Counted from the first letter of the stretch, positions 1 to 9,731 are shown. The stretch: DNA of 64,000 nucleotides from Pseudomonadales bacterium (GCA_013215055.1 JABSRQ010000011.1:10797-74796); one strand, 5' to 3'. Program-made: numbers and translations. The notes: generated by a model from the letters alone, not told the origin.

Positions 1-1957
1 TATAATGTTTTAGACGCTGCGACATGATTTCTCTGGATTTTTTACAGTTGGAGGCAAATAACACGCTGAAGTCAGGCATGATGGTAGGAGGTAACGCCTG
101 CTCTGCAGGTGCAGCTTCTACTCTAGTAAATAAAACATTAAATGAGACGCTGCTGCCTTTGTTCATTTCACTTTTCAGTGATATTTCTCCGCCCATCATC
201 TCAACCAGGCTTTTACAGATAACCAGCCCCAGTCCCGTACCACCAAAACGTCTAGTGGTTGAATTATCTGCCTGAGTAAAGGCCTCAAATAAATGGCTTT
301 GTTGTTCTTCTGAGATACCGATACCGGTATCGGTGACGGAAAATTTTAATTCAGTTTTATCATCGTCATTGAGAATATTAGACATGCTAACGACTACTTC
401 ACCGGTTTGGGTAAATTTTATCGCATTGCTGACCAGGTTTAATAATATTTGTCCCAGTCTAAGTGGATCCCCCATTAGTCGACGGTGCTGCGGCTGAATA
501 TCAAAAATCAGTTCCAGGCCTTTTTGCTGTGCCATGGTGGCCGTTAAGTTCGCTAAGTGTTCAAAAACCGGTTCTAATTCAAACTCAATATTGTCAATTT
601 GAAATTTACCGGCCTCAATTTTAGAGAAGTCGAGAATGTCATTGATGATCCCAAGCAAACTTTCGCCGGAATAATGAATCTTCTCCAAATAATTACGTTG
701 CTGGCCGGTTAACTCCGTGCCTAAACCCAATCTCGACATGCCTAATATCGCATTCATCGGGGTGCGAATTTCATGCGACATATTGGCCAGGAATTGACTT
801 TTAGCCAGATTGGCCTGCTCGGCTTTTTCACGCGCGGCGATCATTGCTGTTTCTGAACGTTGTCTTTCTTTGATCAGCTGCGACAACAATTGGCTGAGCT
901 GGCTAAATTCATCGCACCCTTCAATTTCAATCTCTACGTTATAGTCATGTTCATATTCGACTTTTTGTAAATCGGCCGATATTTTACTGAGGCTGGAATC
1001 TATTCTGCGAATAATGCGTGAACACAGGACACTGAGCAGGGCGATTAAAATCAACATAAAAGCGATGATTTGATAATAAAGCTGCTGCTGTTGTTGGGCC
1101 AGTTGTGTGGTCAGACTACGAATATTCTTTTTGGAGCGTTTAATGATTTGCCCAATCGATGCATTACGTTGGGCCAGTTCTGCTAAGCTCTGCGTCGATA
1201 ACAAGGTATAAGCCTGTTGATGCTCAGTTTGTAATAGGGTGTTGCGTAAATGATTAGCTGCCTGAAAAGCCGGTTTTTCAAAGCTTGCCAACAGGTATTC
1301 AACCTCCTGCTCGCTGGCATAATGATTTAAATATTGATCCAGCATATATTGTTGCTGGGTGATCAGTTGTTGCAAAGCCAGGCGGTTAATGTCTTGTTGA
1401 AATTGGTAGCTTTGTTGATACAGCATAAATTCTTGAAAGGCTGAATCTTGCAGGGCTAATACCTGTAAATAGGCATGGATCTGTTTTCGTAAAACCGTGT
1501 TATGGATATCTACTGGCAGTGTATTGATAAACCGCAGGCCAGAGTTTATAAGGCCATCAAAGGTTTCAATTTTTTCACTGTGGCTGAGATCATCAATATG
1601 CATCAACTCCAGCTGTTGTTCCGCCTCGACGATAAAATCTTTAAAAACCAGCGCTGGCCAATAAGGCATAGATTTTTGCAATGCAGTAAGATTAAAGGCC
1701 TGAAGCTGTTTTATTTGCTGTTGAAAGTGACTGAAGTCTGGATTTTCACCTTGTGCATAGGCTAATTGAATGTCTCTGCTGCTATTGAGCAAGTTTTCTA
1801 TCACATAAAATAATTCAAAACGTTGATCTATAGAGCGGGTATTTTTAACCTCTTGATAAAGGCCTTGGTTGTATTTATAAAACACAGCAGCAAAGGCAAT
1901 GCACGGCAGCAGCACCAATATTAACAACTTGGATTTAATGGATAAGTGATTAAACAT
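1..1957 (-). CDS. Hybrid sensor histidine kinase, C-terminus cut by window edge
   Basis: Membrane sensor kinase that would autophosphorylate on His and pass phosphate to its own receiver. The reading frame is open from ATG at 1957 (AGGGATTAG just upstream as RBS) to the window edge, 652 codons. Seen: TM helix at residues 7-25, a long glutamine-rich helical periplasmic region (about 30-290), TM2 near 293-315, HAMP-like linker, HisKA H-box MSHEIRTPMNA with His395, N-box NLVSNAIKFTQTGE, G1 DTGIGIS and G2 GGTGLGLVICK. The last residues begin a receiver domain that runs off the window. Divergent from the 2200 gene. The sensor domain resembles helical-bundle ligand domains, but I cannot name its ligand. 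Kinase identity is sure; the full architecture is not visible. Confidence 0.93.
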   Translation of the reverse strand, partial: MFNHLSIKSKLLILVLLPCIAFAAVFYKYNQGLYQEVKNTRSIDQRFELFYVIENLLNSSRDIQLAYAQGENPDFSHFQQQIKQLQAFNLTALQKSMPYWPALVFKDFIVEAEQQLELMHIDDLSHSEKIETFDGLINSGLRFINTLPVDIHNTVLRKQIHAYLQVLALQDSAFQEFMLYQQSYQFQQDINRLALQQLITQQQYMLDQYLNHYASEQEVEYLLASFEKPAFQAANHLRNTLLQTEHQQAYTLLSTQSLAELAQRNASIGQIIKRSKKNIRSLTTQLAQQQQQLYYQIIAFMLILIALLSVLCSRIIRRIDSSLSKISADLQKVEYEHDYNVEIEIEGCDEFSQLSQLLSQLIKERQRSETAMIAAREKAEQANLAKSQFLANMSHEIRTPMNAILGMSRLGLGTELTGQQRNYLEKIHYSGESLLGIINDILDFSKIEAGKFQIDNIEFELEPVFEHLANLTATMAQQKGLELIFDIQPQHRRLMGDPLRLGQILLNLVSNAIKFTQTGEVVVSMSNILNDDDKTELKFSVTDTGIGISEEQQSHLFEAFTQADNSTTRRFGGTGLGLVICKSLVEMMGGEISLKSEMNKGSSVSFNVLFTRVEAAPAEQALPPTIMPDFSVLFASNCKKSREIMSQRLKHY

Positions 1958-2199
1958 GCATCTAATCCCTTGTTTTGTCCTTGTTATTGCCACCTGCGTC
2001 TATACGGCCGTCGTGACTTTGCATCTTTTTACATTCTACAAGGTGTCAGTATAGACATTGATAGCGGCCTCGCTTTAAAAAATTTTAAGGTGGCGGGTCA
2101 GAGCATGGCCTAAGCCATTTTATGGCCATTGGGTGAATAGTTCCGCCGCAGGATCTTCTTATAATAGCTATCAATGAATCCTGATGACGGAATGTAGCT

Positions 2200-2478
2200 A
2201 TGCTTTTTAATACAACTCAACAATCCAGTTACACCGCATTTGCCTATAATGCCCCGGCTTTAATGCGTTTTATCAATAATTTAGCGTGTGCAACACAGCA
2301 GAGTCAGGCTGAGGTATTAACCCAGGTTCAGGTTGAAAACCGTGAAGTCATTGGCGGTCGGAAAAAAGCCATTATTCATTATACCTTGCCGATAAAAGTC
2401 TCTAAAAAAACCCCAACGTATTTCAAAGATGTTGATTCTTTGCATTTTATTTGGCCTAGCGAACGCCTGCATTCTTAA
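2200..2478 (+). CDS. Small conserved-looking hypothetical protein (92 aa)
   Basis: Short soluble protein of 92 residues, no signal peptide or membrane segment, not recognised. It contains a basic stretch (GGRKKAIIHYTLPIKVSKK) and ends in WPSERLHS. The ATG at 2200 has only a weak GGA about 10 nt upstream. It lies between the divergent hybrid kinase and the co-directional diguanylate cyclase, 87 bp before the latter, so it may be transcribed with it. Codon use looks like that of its neighbours, which supports a real gene. No function inferred. Confidence 0.5.
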   Translation: MLFNTTQQSSYTAFAYNAPALMRFINNLACATQQSQAEVLTQVQVENREVIGGRKKAIIHYTLPIKVSKKTPTYFKDVDSLHFIWPSERLHS

Positions 2479-2565
2479 TCGGTTTTAAATATATTAGCGC
2501 AGCTGAAACGTTTTTCGGTCAGAGCATAAAGACGCTCTATACTGTAACAATTCAATCATTAAACC

Positions 2566-3789
2566 GTGAACTTTATGATAAAGGGCTTGGGTATACGACA
2601 AAAGCTGATGATGATGGTGATAGCCACTGTGACCGTTGCCTTGTTATTTACCACCGCGAGTCTTTCGTATTATCAAAAATTACGCCTCGATGAAGAGGTG
2701 ATTAACCGTTTAAATGCCTTAGCTCAGGTATTGGCCGACAGAAGTGTGGTCGCGGTGATGTTTATGGATAAAAAAAATGCCAAGCAAAATCTTCAGGCTT
2801 TAATCTCAGTAAATGATATTGAATACGGTTGTTTATATCATTACGATGTTAAAAAAACCATTGCCGAAGTCTCCTTTACGGACAACAACTTTCATTGTGA
2901 ACAAGCCAAAGATAGTCATAAACTGGGCTTAAACGATGAATATGTCTTTTCTGTGGTTGAGTTAGATAATAATACCAACAGCATCGGCTATTTGTTTATC
3001 GCCGCCAACCTTAATGAATTAAAAGAACAGCAACTTGAAATGCGCCAGGTGGTTTTTGTCGCCAGCCTGATCTCGGCCCTGCTGGCCTTATTATTAACCC
3101 GCCCGTTACGCAAAAATATTTATGCACCGATTATGCAGCTCAGCAATATTGCCCATTCTATTACCGAAGATAGAGACTGGAGTTTAAGAGCTGAACGCTT
3201 AAGCCGGGATGAATTGGGTGAGCTGGTGGATGCGTTTAATAATATGTTAGGCATTCTGCAAAAAGATCAGCAGGAACTGGAAGATTTGGCCTATATGGAT
3301 GCATTAACAGGCCTGCCAAATAGACGTCTATTCAGAGAAAAGCTGGCCAGAGCCATCTCTCATAGCATGAAGACTAACAAACCTTATGGCCTGATATTTA
3401 TCGATCTGGATAATTTTAAATGGGTGAATGATAATTTAGGCCATGATATGGGCGATAAATTATTGATTACCCTGGGTCAGCGTTTTAGAACTCAGGTGAG
3501 AGAGCAAGATGAATTATGCCGTATAGGTGGGGATGAGTTTACCATCGTTATGGATGGCATCGATGGCCCTGATGATTTGATTGTGATGGCCAAGAGTTTA
3601 TTAGACAGTTTAAAAACACCTATAGATCTGGCGGGTACAACATATATCGCATCAACCAGCATTGGCTTGGCGGTGGGTAATGGCGTTAAAGATGATGTTA
3701 AAACCATCTTGAAAAAATCAGACCTTGCGGTTTATCAAGCAAAATCGGCGGGTAAAAATACTTATAGTTTGTTTGAGGGGGAGCTATAA
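2566..3789 (+). CDS. Diguanylate cyclase, CHASE8-HAMP-GGDEF (YfiN/TpbB-like)
   Basis: Predicted inner-membrane enzyme making c-di-GMP from two GTP. Layout: TM1 about 14-34; periplasmic CHASE8 sensor about 35-160 with the family signature DRSVVAVMFMDKKNA; TM2 about 162-182; HAMP to about 240; GGDEF domain 245-405. The active site GGDEF is intact, and the sequence RVEQD-type I-site is present as REQD exactly five residues before GGDEF, so product inhibition is expected. This is the architecture of Pseudomonas YfiN/TpbB, which is held off by periplasmic YfiR. No yfiR is adjacent here; a YfiR-like gene lies 6.5 kb away, coupled to a kinase. The start is GTG at 2566 or ATG at 2575; neither has a strong RBS. 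Confidence 0.93.
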   Translation: MNFMIKGLGIRQKLMMMVIATVTVALLFTTASLSYYQKLRLDEEVINRLNALAQVLADRSVVAVMFMDKKNAKQNLQALISVNDIEYGCLYHYDVKKTIAEVSFTDNNFHCEQAKDSHKLGLNDEYVFSVVELDNNTNSIGYLFIAANLNELKEQQLEMRQVVFVASLISALLALLLTRPLRKNIYAPIMQLSNIAHSITEDRDWSLRAERLSRDELGELVDAFNNMLGILQKDQQELEDLAYMDALTGLPNRRLFREKLARAISHSMKTNKPYGLIFIDLDNFKWVNDNLGHDMGDKLLITLGQRFRTQVREQDELCRIGGDEFTIVMDGIDGPDDLIVMAKSLLDSLKTPIDLAGTTYIASTSIGLAVGNGVKDDVKTILKKSDLAVYQAKSAGKNTYSLFEGEL

Positions 3790-4154
3790 ATGATTTTTTA
3801 AGGGCTTGATACATGTCTATGTTTCGACGTCTGTCTAGTGCTCGTTTCCGCCTTTTTATGGGTGGCTGATAAAACCTTAAAATAGTTTTGGGTATATTTC
3901 CTTGTATATAAATTATTTAATTATAAACGTATATTTTTTAGACATATTAGTGCTAGCGATATTCTGTACACTTCATTTTTTTGTAACTACGCTCAAATTT
4001 AGTCAATAAAGTTATTTGTCCGTTACATTAATAACGCCACCTCGCCGTATTTGAACACACATTTAATACCATCACGCTATGTTAGAGGTGGATATTTGAT
4101 GTTCTAGCATCATTAAACGGTATGAATTCGCAACTTTTAGTTGAGGGTAGCCAG
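3790..4154. other. AT-rich intergenic region upstream of porin
   Basis: No gene seen. The middle is very AT-rich (TTAATTATAAACGTATATTT around 3918) and presumably carries the promoter of the porin gene. No clear terminator, riboswitch or sigma-54 element was recognised. Confidence 0.4.
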
Positions 4155-5333
4155 ATGTTTATGAGGAAAGTAAAACAATTATTCTTAGCGCTAACGGTAC
4201 TGCCACTCTCTGTGGGTGCGGTTGAAACCCATCTTTCTGGTTTTGGCAGTATCATTGGAACCAGTATTCTTGATGGTGAAGGGTATTGGGTAGAGCATCC
4301 CAGTGGTGCAGGCTATTATGTTGAAGATGACAATGTGGGCCTTGAAATTGAGGAAGAATCATTAGTTGGACTACAAGGGCGGCTACAATTCACGCCCGAG
4401 GTATCGATTACCGGACAAGTGATCATGAGAGGCCAGAGTGATTGGCAACCTACCATGGATCAGCTCTATATCAGCTACGATGTGACAAACGCCTGGAATA
4501 CAAAATTTGGCAAGATGAGAAACCCCGTTTATTTGTATTCGGATGCGATGGATATTCACTATGCCTTTGGCTGGATGCGAACCCCCGGTGTCTCATACAA
4601 CTTATCCGCCATTGATTTTGATGGCCTGTCGGCAATGTATACCGGGGCCTGGGGAGAGGTGTCTAATCGCACCATTTTTTATTACGGTAAAGTGGATAAA
4701 GACCCGGACCCGTTTTTAACCGAACTTTTTATCAATGGCGAATTTAGCACACAGTTTACCACCGGAGGCGTTGATGAAAATGGTAATTTTTTTCTGCAAG
4801 TTGAGCAACGAAATACGATTGAAAACCTTTGGGGCATCAGTACCGAATTTTATCTAGATAGCTGGACCTTGCACTTAGCCTTTATGGAGGATAGTGGCGA
4901 TGTGGGTATTGCTACTTACAGTGATGGCAGTACCTTTGAAGAAGAATTTCCATGGCGGGACTTTTATGATGTGGCGATAAGTTATGATGACGGTAACTGG
5001 ATAGCCATTACGGAATGGAATCAGTTCAAAGGTGTATATACGTCTTATTATGTGACGTTTGGTAAATATATCTCGGATTGGCAGGTTTTATTAACCTATG
5101 GCAACTTTCAAGGTGAAGTGAAACTCGGCAACGGTTTTGTATTACCTGATGAAAGTCAGGTGGCGCTGGATACTTTTACCATCAGTGGTCGCTATGATTT
5201 TGCAGCGGGCATCGCCTTTAAAACTGAATTATTATTCTTTAAAAATGAAAACTCTTTAATCGTATTTGATACCGATGGCGATGGTGAAATTGAATCCATT
5301 TTATTATCTATTGGCTTTGACTTTGTTTTTTAA
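4155..5333 (+). CDS. Outer-membrane porin-like beta-barrel (pair 1)
   Basis: Predicted secreted outer-membrane channel. ATG at 4155 is chosen because GAGGG lies 8 nt upstream and the protein then starts with a classic signal peptide (MFMRKVKQLFLALTVLPLSVGA, cut before VETHLSGF). Alternating hydrophobic and polar residues, many aromatic residues and a C-terminal Phe (LSIGFDFVF) fit a barrel. The segment FGKMRNPVYLYSDAMDIHYA closely matches the second porin in this window (VGKVRTPLFMYSDYLDVGYA), so the two are paralogues. Followed 346 bp later by a PstS-like small protein, as in the two other pairs, although the spacing here is much larger. Substrate unknown; anions or phosphate esters are a guess from the partner. 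Confidence 0.85.
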   Translation: MFMRKVKQLFLALTVLPLSVGAVETHLSGFGSIIGTSILDGEGYWVEHPSGAGYYVEDDNVGLEIEEESLVGLQGRLQFTPEVSITGQVIMRGQSDWQPTMDQLYISYDVTNAWNTKFGKMRNPVYLYSDAMDIHYAFGWMRTPGVSYNLSAIDFDGLSAMYTGAWGEVSNRTIFYYGKVDKDPDPFLTELFINGEFSTQFTTGGVDENGNFFLQVEQRNTIENLWGISTEFYLDSWTLHLAFMEDSGDVGIATYSDGSTFEEEFPWRDFYDVAISYDDGNWIAITEWNQFKGVYTSYYVTFGKYISDWQVLLTYGNFQGEVKLGNGFVLPDESQVALDTFTISGRYDFAAGIAFKTELLFFKNENSLIVFDTDGDGEIESILLSIGFDFVF

Positions 5334-5679
5334 GCCTCAGTGATCTTATTAATCCTGATTTTGGCTGGATATTTTTAGGCTGAGTCAGGTGAGTGTCTGA
5401 ATTTGAACCGCATTTGGTGGGCACAAAGTCAGAATGATTGAGATAAACCCTGCTTACGGTAATCGATATAACTTTTTTAAAGAAAATTATTTTTCTTATG
5501 AACAATGGGATTAAAAACGAATTTTTTATAGCGGAATAAACACTATCTAAATGGACTTATTACAGACGTTACCACTTGTGGTTTGTTTTAGCTCAACTAG
5601 TATTTTTAGTAGCATTAATAGAAAACTATCTTGTTTTTAAAATCATTAATGATGACTTATACTTCATTTAGAGGTTGAT
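5334..5679. other. Intergenic region between porin and PstS-like gene
   Basis: 346 bp without a supported gene. It separates pair 1, whereas pairs 2 and 3 have about 10 bp here. A weak inverted repeat (CTCAG at 5336 against CTGAG at 5381) is not convincing as a terminator. An independent promoter for the PstS-like gene is plausible in the AT-rich stretch before 5670; the RBS is GAGG at about 5671. Confidence 0.35.
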
Positions 5680-6135
5680 ATGAAAAGATATAACCCCCTT
5701 GTATTTAAAAAAATATCGCATGTTATTTTACCAGCCTTATTTGCGATATTTTTATTCCCCAGTTTTAGTGTTCAGGCCGGAGTGGTCGTCGTGGTGAGCA
5801 ATCAGAATGCTACCGCCGAGCTGGATGAAAAACAGGTTTATAATATTTTTATGGGTAAAGCAAAAAGCTTTCCCGATGGTGAAAAAGCGTTGCCGGTGGA
5901 TCAGAAAAAAGGCACGGAGAATCGGGATGCTTTTAGAGAAACGATTCTGCAGAAATCATCCAGTCAGTTAAATACCTATTGGTCTCGTTTAATTTTTACC
6001 GGTAAAGGCACCCCCCCACAGGAATCGGGTGACAGTGCCGATGTGAAGTCATTAATTTCCGATAATCCCAATCTTATTGGCTATATCGATTCGGCCGATG
6101 TTGATGCCTCGGTTAAGGTATTACTTGAGTTATAA
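5680..6135 (+). CDS. Small periplasmic PstS-like (single-lobe PBP) protein, pair 1
   Basis: 151-residue secreted protein with signal peptide ending FSVQA-GVVVVVS. It matches the short 'phosphate ABC transporter substrate-binding' type proteins: conserved core VYNIFMGKAKSFPDG, NRDAFRETILQKSSSQLNTY and IGYIDSADVD. Full PstS is about twice this length, so only one lobe is present. No ABC permease or ATPase gene is near; the partner is the upstream porin. Two paralogues occur at 22.7 kb and 62.9 kb. Role in ligand delivery or sensing is inferred. Its stop overlaps by 6 bp the end of the convergent small membrane gene. Confidence 0.85.
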   Translation: MKRYNPLVFKKISHVILPALFAIFLFPSFSVQAGVVVVVSNQNATAELDEKQVYNIFMGKAKSFPDGEKALPVDQKKGTENRDAFRETILQKSSSQLNTYWSRLIFTGKGTPPQESGDSADVKSLISDNPNLIGYIDSADVDASVKVLLEL

Positions 6136-6399
6136 GGGCATTATTTTTTGATTGGATTTTATCGCTTGATCTTTAATACGATGATTTAAACTCAGGCTCA
6201 ACATTACTAAAGTGCATGGAAGCCAGCTTAATGTTGAAGCCAATAAAGCCAGTTGCAAGGCTTCAATATCCCAGCCCAAGATAAAATAAATAAACGCGGC
6301 TAATAATCCATTTGCAGCCAATAATTGCACCAGGGTTTTTAAAATGGGTTTTATGGGGCTAGATTGTACGGGTTTACTACTGCGTTTGACTTCATTCAT
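6130..6399 (-). CDS. Small two-TM membrane protein
   Basis: 89-residue inner-membrane protein with two hydrophobic segments (LLAANGLLAAFIYFILGW and LALLASTLSWLPCTLVML) and charged ends. ATG at 6399 is chosen over an upstream GTG (6426) because AAGGGTG lies 6 nt before it. Not recognised; the hydrophobic layout resembles small uncharacterised inner-membrane proteins. Convergent with, and overlapping by a few bases, the PstS-like gene. Confidence 0.65.
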   Translation of the reverse strand: MNEVKRSSKPVQSSPIKPILKTLVQLLAANGLLAAFIYFILGWDIEALQLALLASTLSWLPCTLVMLSLSLNHRIKDQAIKSNQKIMPL

Positions 6400-6563
6400 T
6401 AATTCACCCTTATCTATGCTGTTCACCAGTTAAGATAAAGAATATGCCATTCTTGATTTTTCATCTATTGCCCTGATGGCCTAACCCAGACTAGTTCTTT
6501 TCGTAAAAACAGGCATAGACTGCTATCGTTATATTACCGTAGCGAGTGAGAAATGATGACGCG

Positions 6564-8201
6564 ATGTTTTTGAATATGCACATCTCTAGCGTATCAAGCT
6601 ATCTTCGCGGTTTTCTGTTACTGCTTATAAGTGCGCTCTGCCCCGTTCCTGCTTTGGCTTCAGAAAAATCAGAAGGTACCGGTATCTTAATTTACTCTTT
6701 AGAACTGATTGATTTTGTCGCTTATGCCGATAAGGGCATTACTCAACAGGCTTTTGATCAGCTCTTATCTGATCACCTTTCTGCGCAGAGCGAACTTAAA
6801 CGCATCGATGATTTACATGCGCTGACGGATGCTATCAATCGACGTTATCATGATGCGGGTTTTACGTTTACAAGAGCGGTTTTACAGGCTCAGGAAATTC
6901 AAAATCATACGTTAAAAATGCATATTGTTGCCGGTGTCTTGTCGGTGGTCGATGTAAGGGGCAATCAACTTTATCAAGACGCTGCGGTGAAGGCTATTTT
7001 CTCCGAATTTACCGGGCAATTAATTTATAAACCGGCGATTGAAGAACAAATGTTATTGCTGAATGATTTTCCGGGTTTAAGCAGCTTTGCCTATTTTTCC
7101 AGAGGGCGAAAATTAGGCCAGTCGAATTTAAATATAAAAATTGAAAATGAAACCGCTTTTAATGCGGCCGTGCAAGTTGATAACTACGGCTCAGACACCA
7201 CCGGGGAAAACAGAATAACCGGGCAACTGGCCTGGAATAATCCGGCCGGTATTGCCGATCAACTCTCCTTGGCGGTGATGATGTCAGAGGAAATTCAGGG
7301 TAATCTCTATGGAGCACTATTATATAAATTGCCGGTTTATAGCCCACGATGGTGGCTGTTTTTTAGTGCCAGTAATAATCAGTTTGATGTAGGCGGGGAT
7401 TTCTCCAGCCTGGAAATTGAAGGTGATGTAAGCTTTTATAACCTGGGTATCGATTATAAATGGCATAGATCCCGTAACTTTAATCAGGTATTCAGCGCCA
7501 GTCTCGATCATAAAACCTCTATAAGTGATTCGGCTATTTTTAAAGGCGATTTTTTACATGAGGAAACCCTCAATAGCATCAGCTTTAAAAGTACCAGCAA
7601 TCAATTATTGTCCCGCTGGCGACTCTCCCATGAATGGATTTTGGATTTGACCTATGGCCAGTATCAATCCGATATTGCTGAGGTCTTAAAAGACAGCTAT
7701 CAAATAGTGCGTTTGCAATATACCAGTTCGTATTTATTAGCCGGGCAACACTCTTGGTTTTATAGCGATATCAGCATGCAGCTAAAAGGCCAGTTTTCGG
7801 CCGCTAAACAACTACCTGATTTGGAACGTTTTTCCACCACCGGGCCTTATGCAGTACGGGCTATAGGCCCGAGTTTTTATTCGGCCGATCAGGCGATGTA
7901 TTTATCCTTTAACTGGCGCTGGTATAAACCGGATTGGCTGGGAAAAAATGCATTATCACAGCAGCTTAGGCCCTCCTTGTTTATTGATTATGCCAAGGGC
8001 CAGCAATATATTGTAGATATAGCATTAAATCGGGCTAGGATAAGCGCCATGGGTTTGTTGCTGGATTATCATTGGCGTTCTTTAGATGTCTCTTTCTCTT
8101 TCGCCAAGACCTTGTCTATGGCCATGTCAGGGTTGGTTGACCCCGCTATGCAAGAGTCCCAGACGCAGGTCTATCTGCGTATGGCCTATAAGATTAACTG
8201 A
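6564..8201 (+). CDS. TpsB/FhaC-type outer-membrane transporter of two-partner secretion
   Basis: Predicted outer-membrane pore exporting a large exoprotein through a 16-strand barrel. Signal peptide to about residue 33 (cut after PALA); POTRA region about 65-165 (ELKRIDDLHALTDAINRRYH, then the beta-strand LKMHIVAGVLSVVDVRGN); barrel from about 180 to the C-terminus (MAYKIN). The family motif usually written VRGY...GD is seen here as YAVRAIGPSFYSADQAMY, so the tip-of-loop VRGF/Y element is altered although its Arg is kept. No TpsA partner with a haemagglutination-type N-terminus lies next to it. Start could also be GTG 6546. Converges with the SpeE-like gene, overlapping 8 bp. Confidence 0.85.
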   Translation: MFLNMHISSVSSYLRGFLLLLISALCPVPALASEKSEGTGILIYSLELIDFVAYADKGITQQAFDQLLSDHLSAQSELKRIDDLHALTDAINRRYHDAGFTFTRAVLQAQEIQNHTLKMHIVAGVLSVVDVRGNQLYQDAAVKAIFSEFTGQLIYKPAIEEQMLLLNDFPGLSSFAYFSRGRKLGQSNLNIKIENETAFNAAVQVDNYGSDTTGENRITGQLAWNNPAGIADQLSLAVMMSEEIQGNLYGALLYKLPVYSPRWWLFFSASNNQFDVGGDFSSLEIEGDVSFYNLGIDYKWHRSRNFNQVFSASLDHKTSISDSAIFKGDFLHEETLNSISFKSTSNQLLSRWRLSHEWILDLTYGQYQSDIAEVLKDSYQIVRLQYTSSYLLAGQHSWFYSDISMQLKGQFSAAKQLPDLERFSTTGPYAVRAIGPSFYSADQAMYLSFNWRWYKPDWLGKNALSQQLRPSLFIDYAKGQQYIVDIALNRARISAMGLLLDYHWRSLDVSFSFAKTLSMAMSGLVDPAMQESQTQVYLRMAYKIN

Positions 8202-8937
8202 GTTGCTTGAGGCGGTTCATATGGCTGCTTAGCGAAAAACCTAATAAGCCATTTAATTGTTTGGCGCGTTCTTTTAATTGCTTATTGGAGTGATGTTGGC
8301 GGCTATTGCTGGCAAATAAAATCCAGTTACCGCTGGGCGTATCAACGCAGTAAAGCTGTTTAAACATCTGTAGTAGGCGCTGATCAATATCGGTTTTTTG
8401 ATGATGTTTCCAACAATTAAGCACCAGCCAGCCTTCATCTTTTAAACGGTGCAGGCAGCTTTGTAAAAACGTCGTCTCTAACTGCATTTCATTAACACCT
8501 TGAGCATCATAAATATCTGAAAATAATATATCGGCTTTTTTCAGGCCTTGCTGCTGTAAAAAGGTCAATGCATCCATCGCATGAATGTTTAAACGTCTAC
8601 CTTGTGGCAGCTGAAAATATTGATAGGCAATATCAATCACTGCGGGGCGTAATTCAGCCACCTGTTGTTTACTCTCTGGAAAACGATGGAACAAGAGGCT
8701 ATTAAGGATACCAGCACCTAGCCCGAGGCTGATGATTTTTTTAGGTTGGGCCCATAACAAAACCAGTAACATGCTGCGAATATAATCATGTTGTGGAATT
8801 AATGGCTCGTTTTTACTCCAGGCACTTTGTTCATCATTATCGGCAAAGGCCAGAAACCGTTTAAGCCCTTCTTCGCGTACCTGAATTTCACCAAAGTCAT
8901 CATGGGTTTTAAAAAGGTGCTGGGCTGCGTGGCTCAT
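8194..8937 (-). CDS. Spermidine-synthase-like methyltransferase-fold protein
   Basis: 247-residue soluble protein of the polyamine-synthase/SAM-methyltransferase superfamily. Seen: motif I IISLGLGAGILNSLLF, an acidic strand VAELRPAVIDIA that fits motif II, DALTFLQQ and DILFSDIYDAQG. The catalytic Asp seen in genuine SpeE is not clearly placed, and the usual N-terminal beta domain is short, so a spermidine synthase activity is not proven; these SpeE-like proteins are often annotated only as spermidine synthase family. ATG 8937. Between convergent TpsB and the divergent YfiR operon. Confidence 0.8.
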   Translation of the reverse strand: MSHAAQHLFKTHDDFGEIQVREEGLKRFLAFADNDEQSAWSKNEPLIPQHDYIRSMLLVLLWAQPKKIISLGLGAGILNSLLFHRFPESKQQVAELRPAVIDIAYQYFQLPQGRRLNIHAMDALTFLQQQGLKKADILFSDIYDAQGVNEMQLETTFLQSCLHRLKDEGWLVLNCWKHHQKTDIDQRLLQMFKQLYCVDTPSGNWILFASNSRQHHSNKQLKERAKQLNGLLGFSLSSHMNRLKQLS

Positions 8938-9137
8938 AAAATGGCAGGTCTCGGTGTGTGATGGATGGGGGCGTGATTATCACTCAAAGCCTGTGGGCAA
9001 GCCAGAGCCTAATGCCATCTTCGGGTGAAAAAAGTCCAAAGCCCAAGCTGTTTAGTCGCCGTGACTAGCTGCAGTGTCTATAGTTTAAAAGGGTGAGAAT
9101 AATCCTGCGCAGATTTTTTGGGTCGAGGATGGGTTTT

Positions 9138-9731
9138 ATGACGATTAGGCTACGATGTTTAGGCCTCTTTTTGGCATGGATTATCGGTTTGTTGCCGCTG
9201 GGGGCTTGGGCCGTCAGTGATGGTGATAAGGTGAAGGCGCTGTTTTTATTTAACTTTGCCAACTTTGTTGAGTGGCCTGCTAAAGCGTTTGAATCGGGCA
9301 GCACACCGTTAAAGATGTGTTTATATGGACGGGTTGAATTTGCGCCTTTTTTATTGGCGATGGATCAAACCTTGATTGGCGACAGGCGTTTACAGGTGCG
9401 TCATACCAAGGACTTGGATACGATTAAATCGGGCTGTCATATCCTTTTTGTAGATGATGATAGATACCTGGATTTACCCCGGTTTTTATCCGACTTAAAT
9501 TACCAATATGTTTTGAGCATGGGGGAGAAAGACGATTTTGTAGAACGTGGCGGTATTGTGCATATTGTCAGAACCTCCGATCATGTAGAATTTGATATCA
9601 ATATTTCGCAGGCCATGCAAAACGGTTTATTTATCAGCTCTGATTTATTAAGCCTGGCAAGAAAGGTGAGAAAATATACCGCTAAACGGTCGCCGACTCC
9701 CGCGGTTAAACCGGCAGACGATCATGATTAA
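9138..9731 (+). CDS. YfiR-family periplasmic regulator (DUF4154)
   Basis: Periplasmic protein of about 197 residues. Signal peptide ends LLPLGAWA-VSDGDKV; ATG 9138 is chosen since GAGG lies 8 nt upstream (other in-frame starts are 9093 and 9129). The YfiR hallmarks are present: KVKALFLFNFANFVEWP, LKMCLYGR, CHILFVDDD, and the C-terminal GGIVHIVRTSDHVEFDIN. In Pseudomonas, YfiR binds the periplasmic domain of the CHASE8 cyclase YfiN and represses it. Here the next gene starts inside this one (8-bp overlap, ATG at 9724), so the two are translationally coupled, but that partner is a CHASE8 histidine kinase and not a cyclase. The inferred role is regulating that kinase from the periplasm. Confidence 0.9.
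   Translation: MTIRLRCLGLFLAWIIGLLPLGAWAVSDGDKVKALFLFNFANFVEWPAKAFESGSTPLKMCLYGRVEFAPFLLAMDQTLIGDRRLQVRHTKDLDTIKSGCHILFVDDDRYLDLPRFLSDLNYQYVLSMGEKDDFVERGGIVHIVRTSDHVEFDINISQAMQNGLFISSDLLSLARKVRKYTAKRSPTPAVKPADDHD

Noticed and set aside
5308-5505. Minus-strand 65-codon frame after the first porin
   Set aside because: Low-complexity, overlaps the porin end, no RBS, no recognisable pattern.
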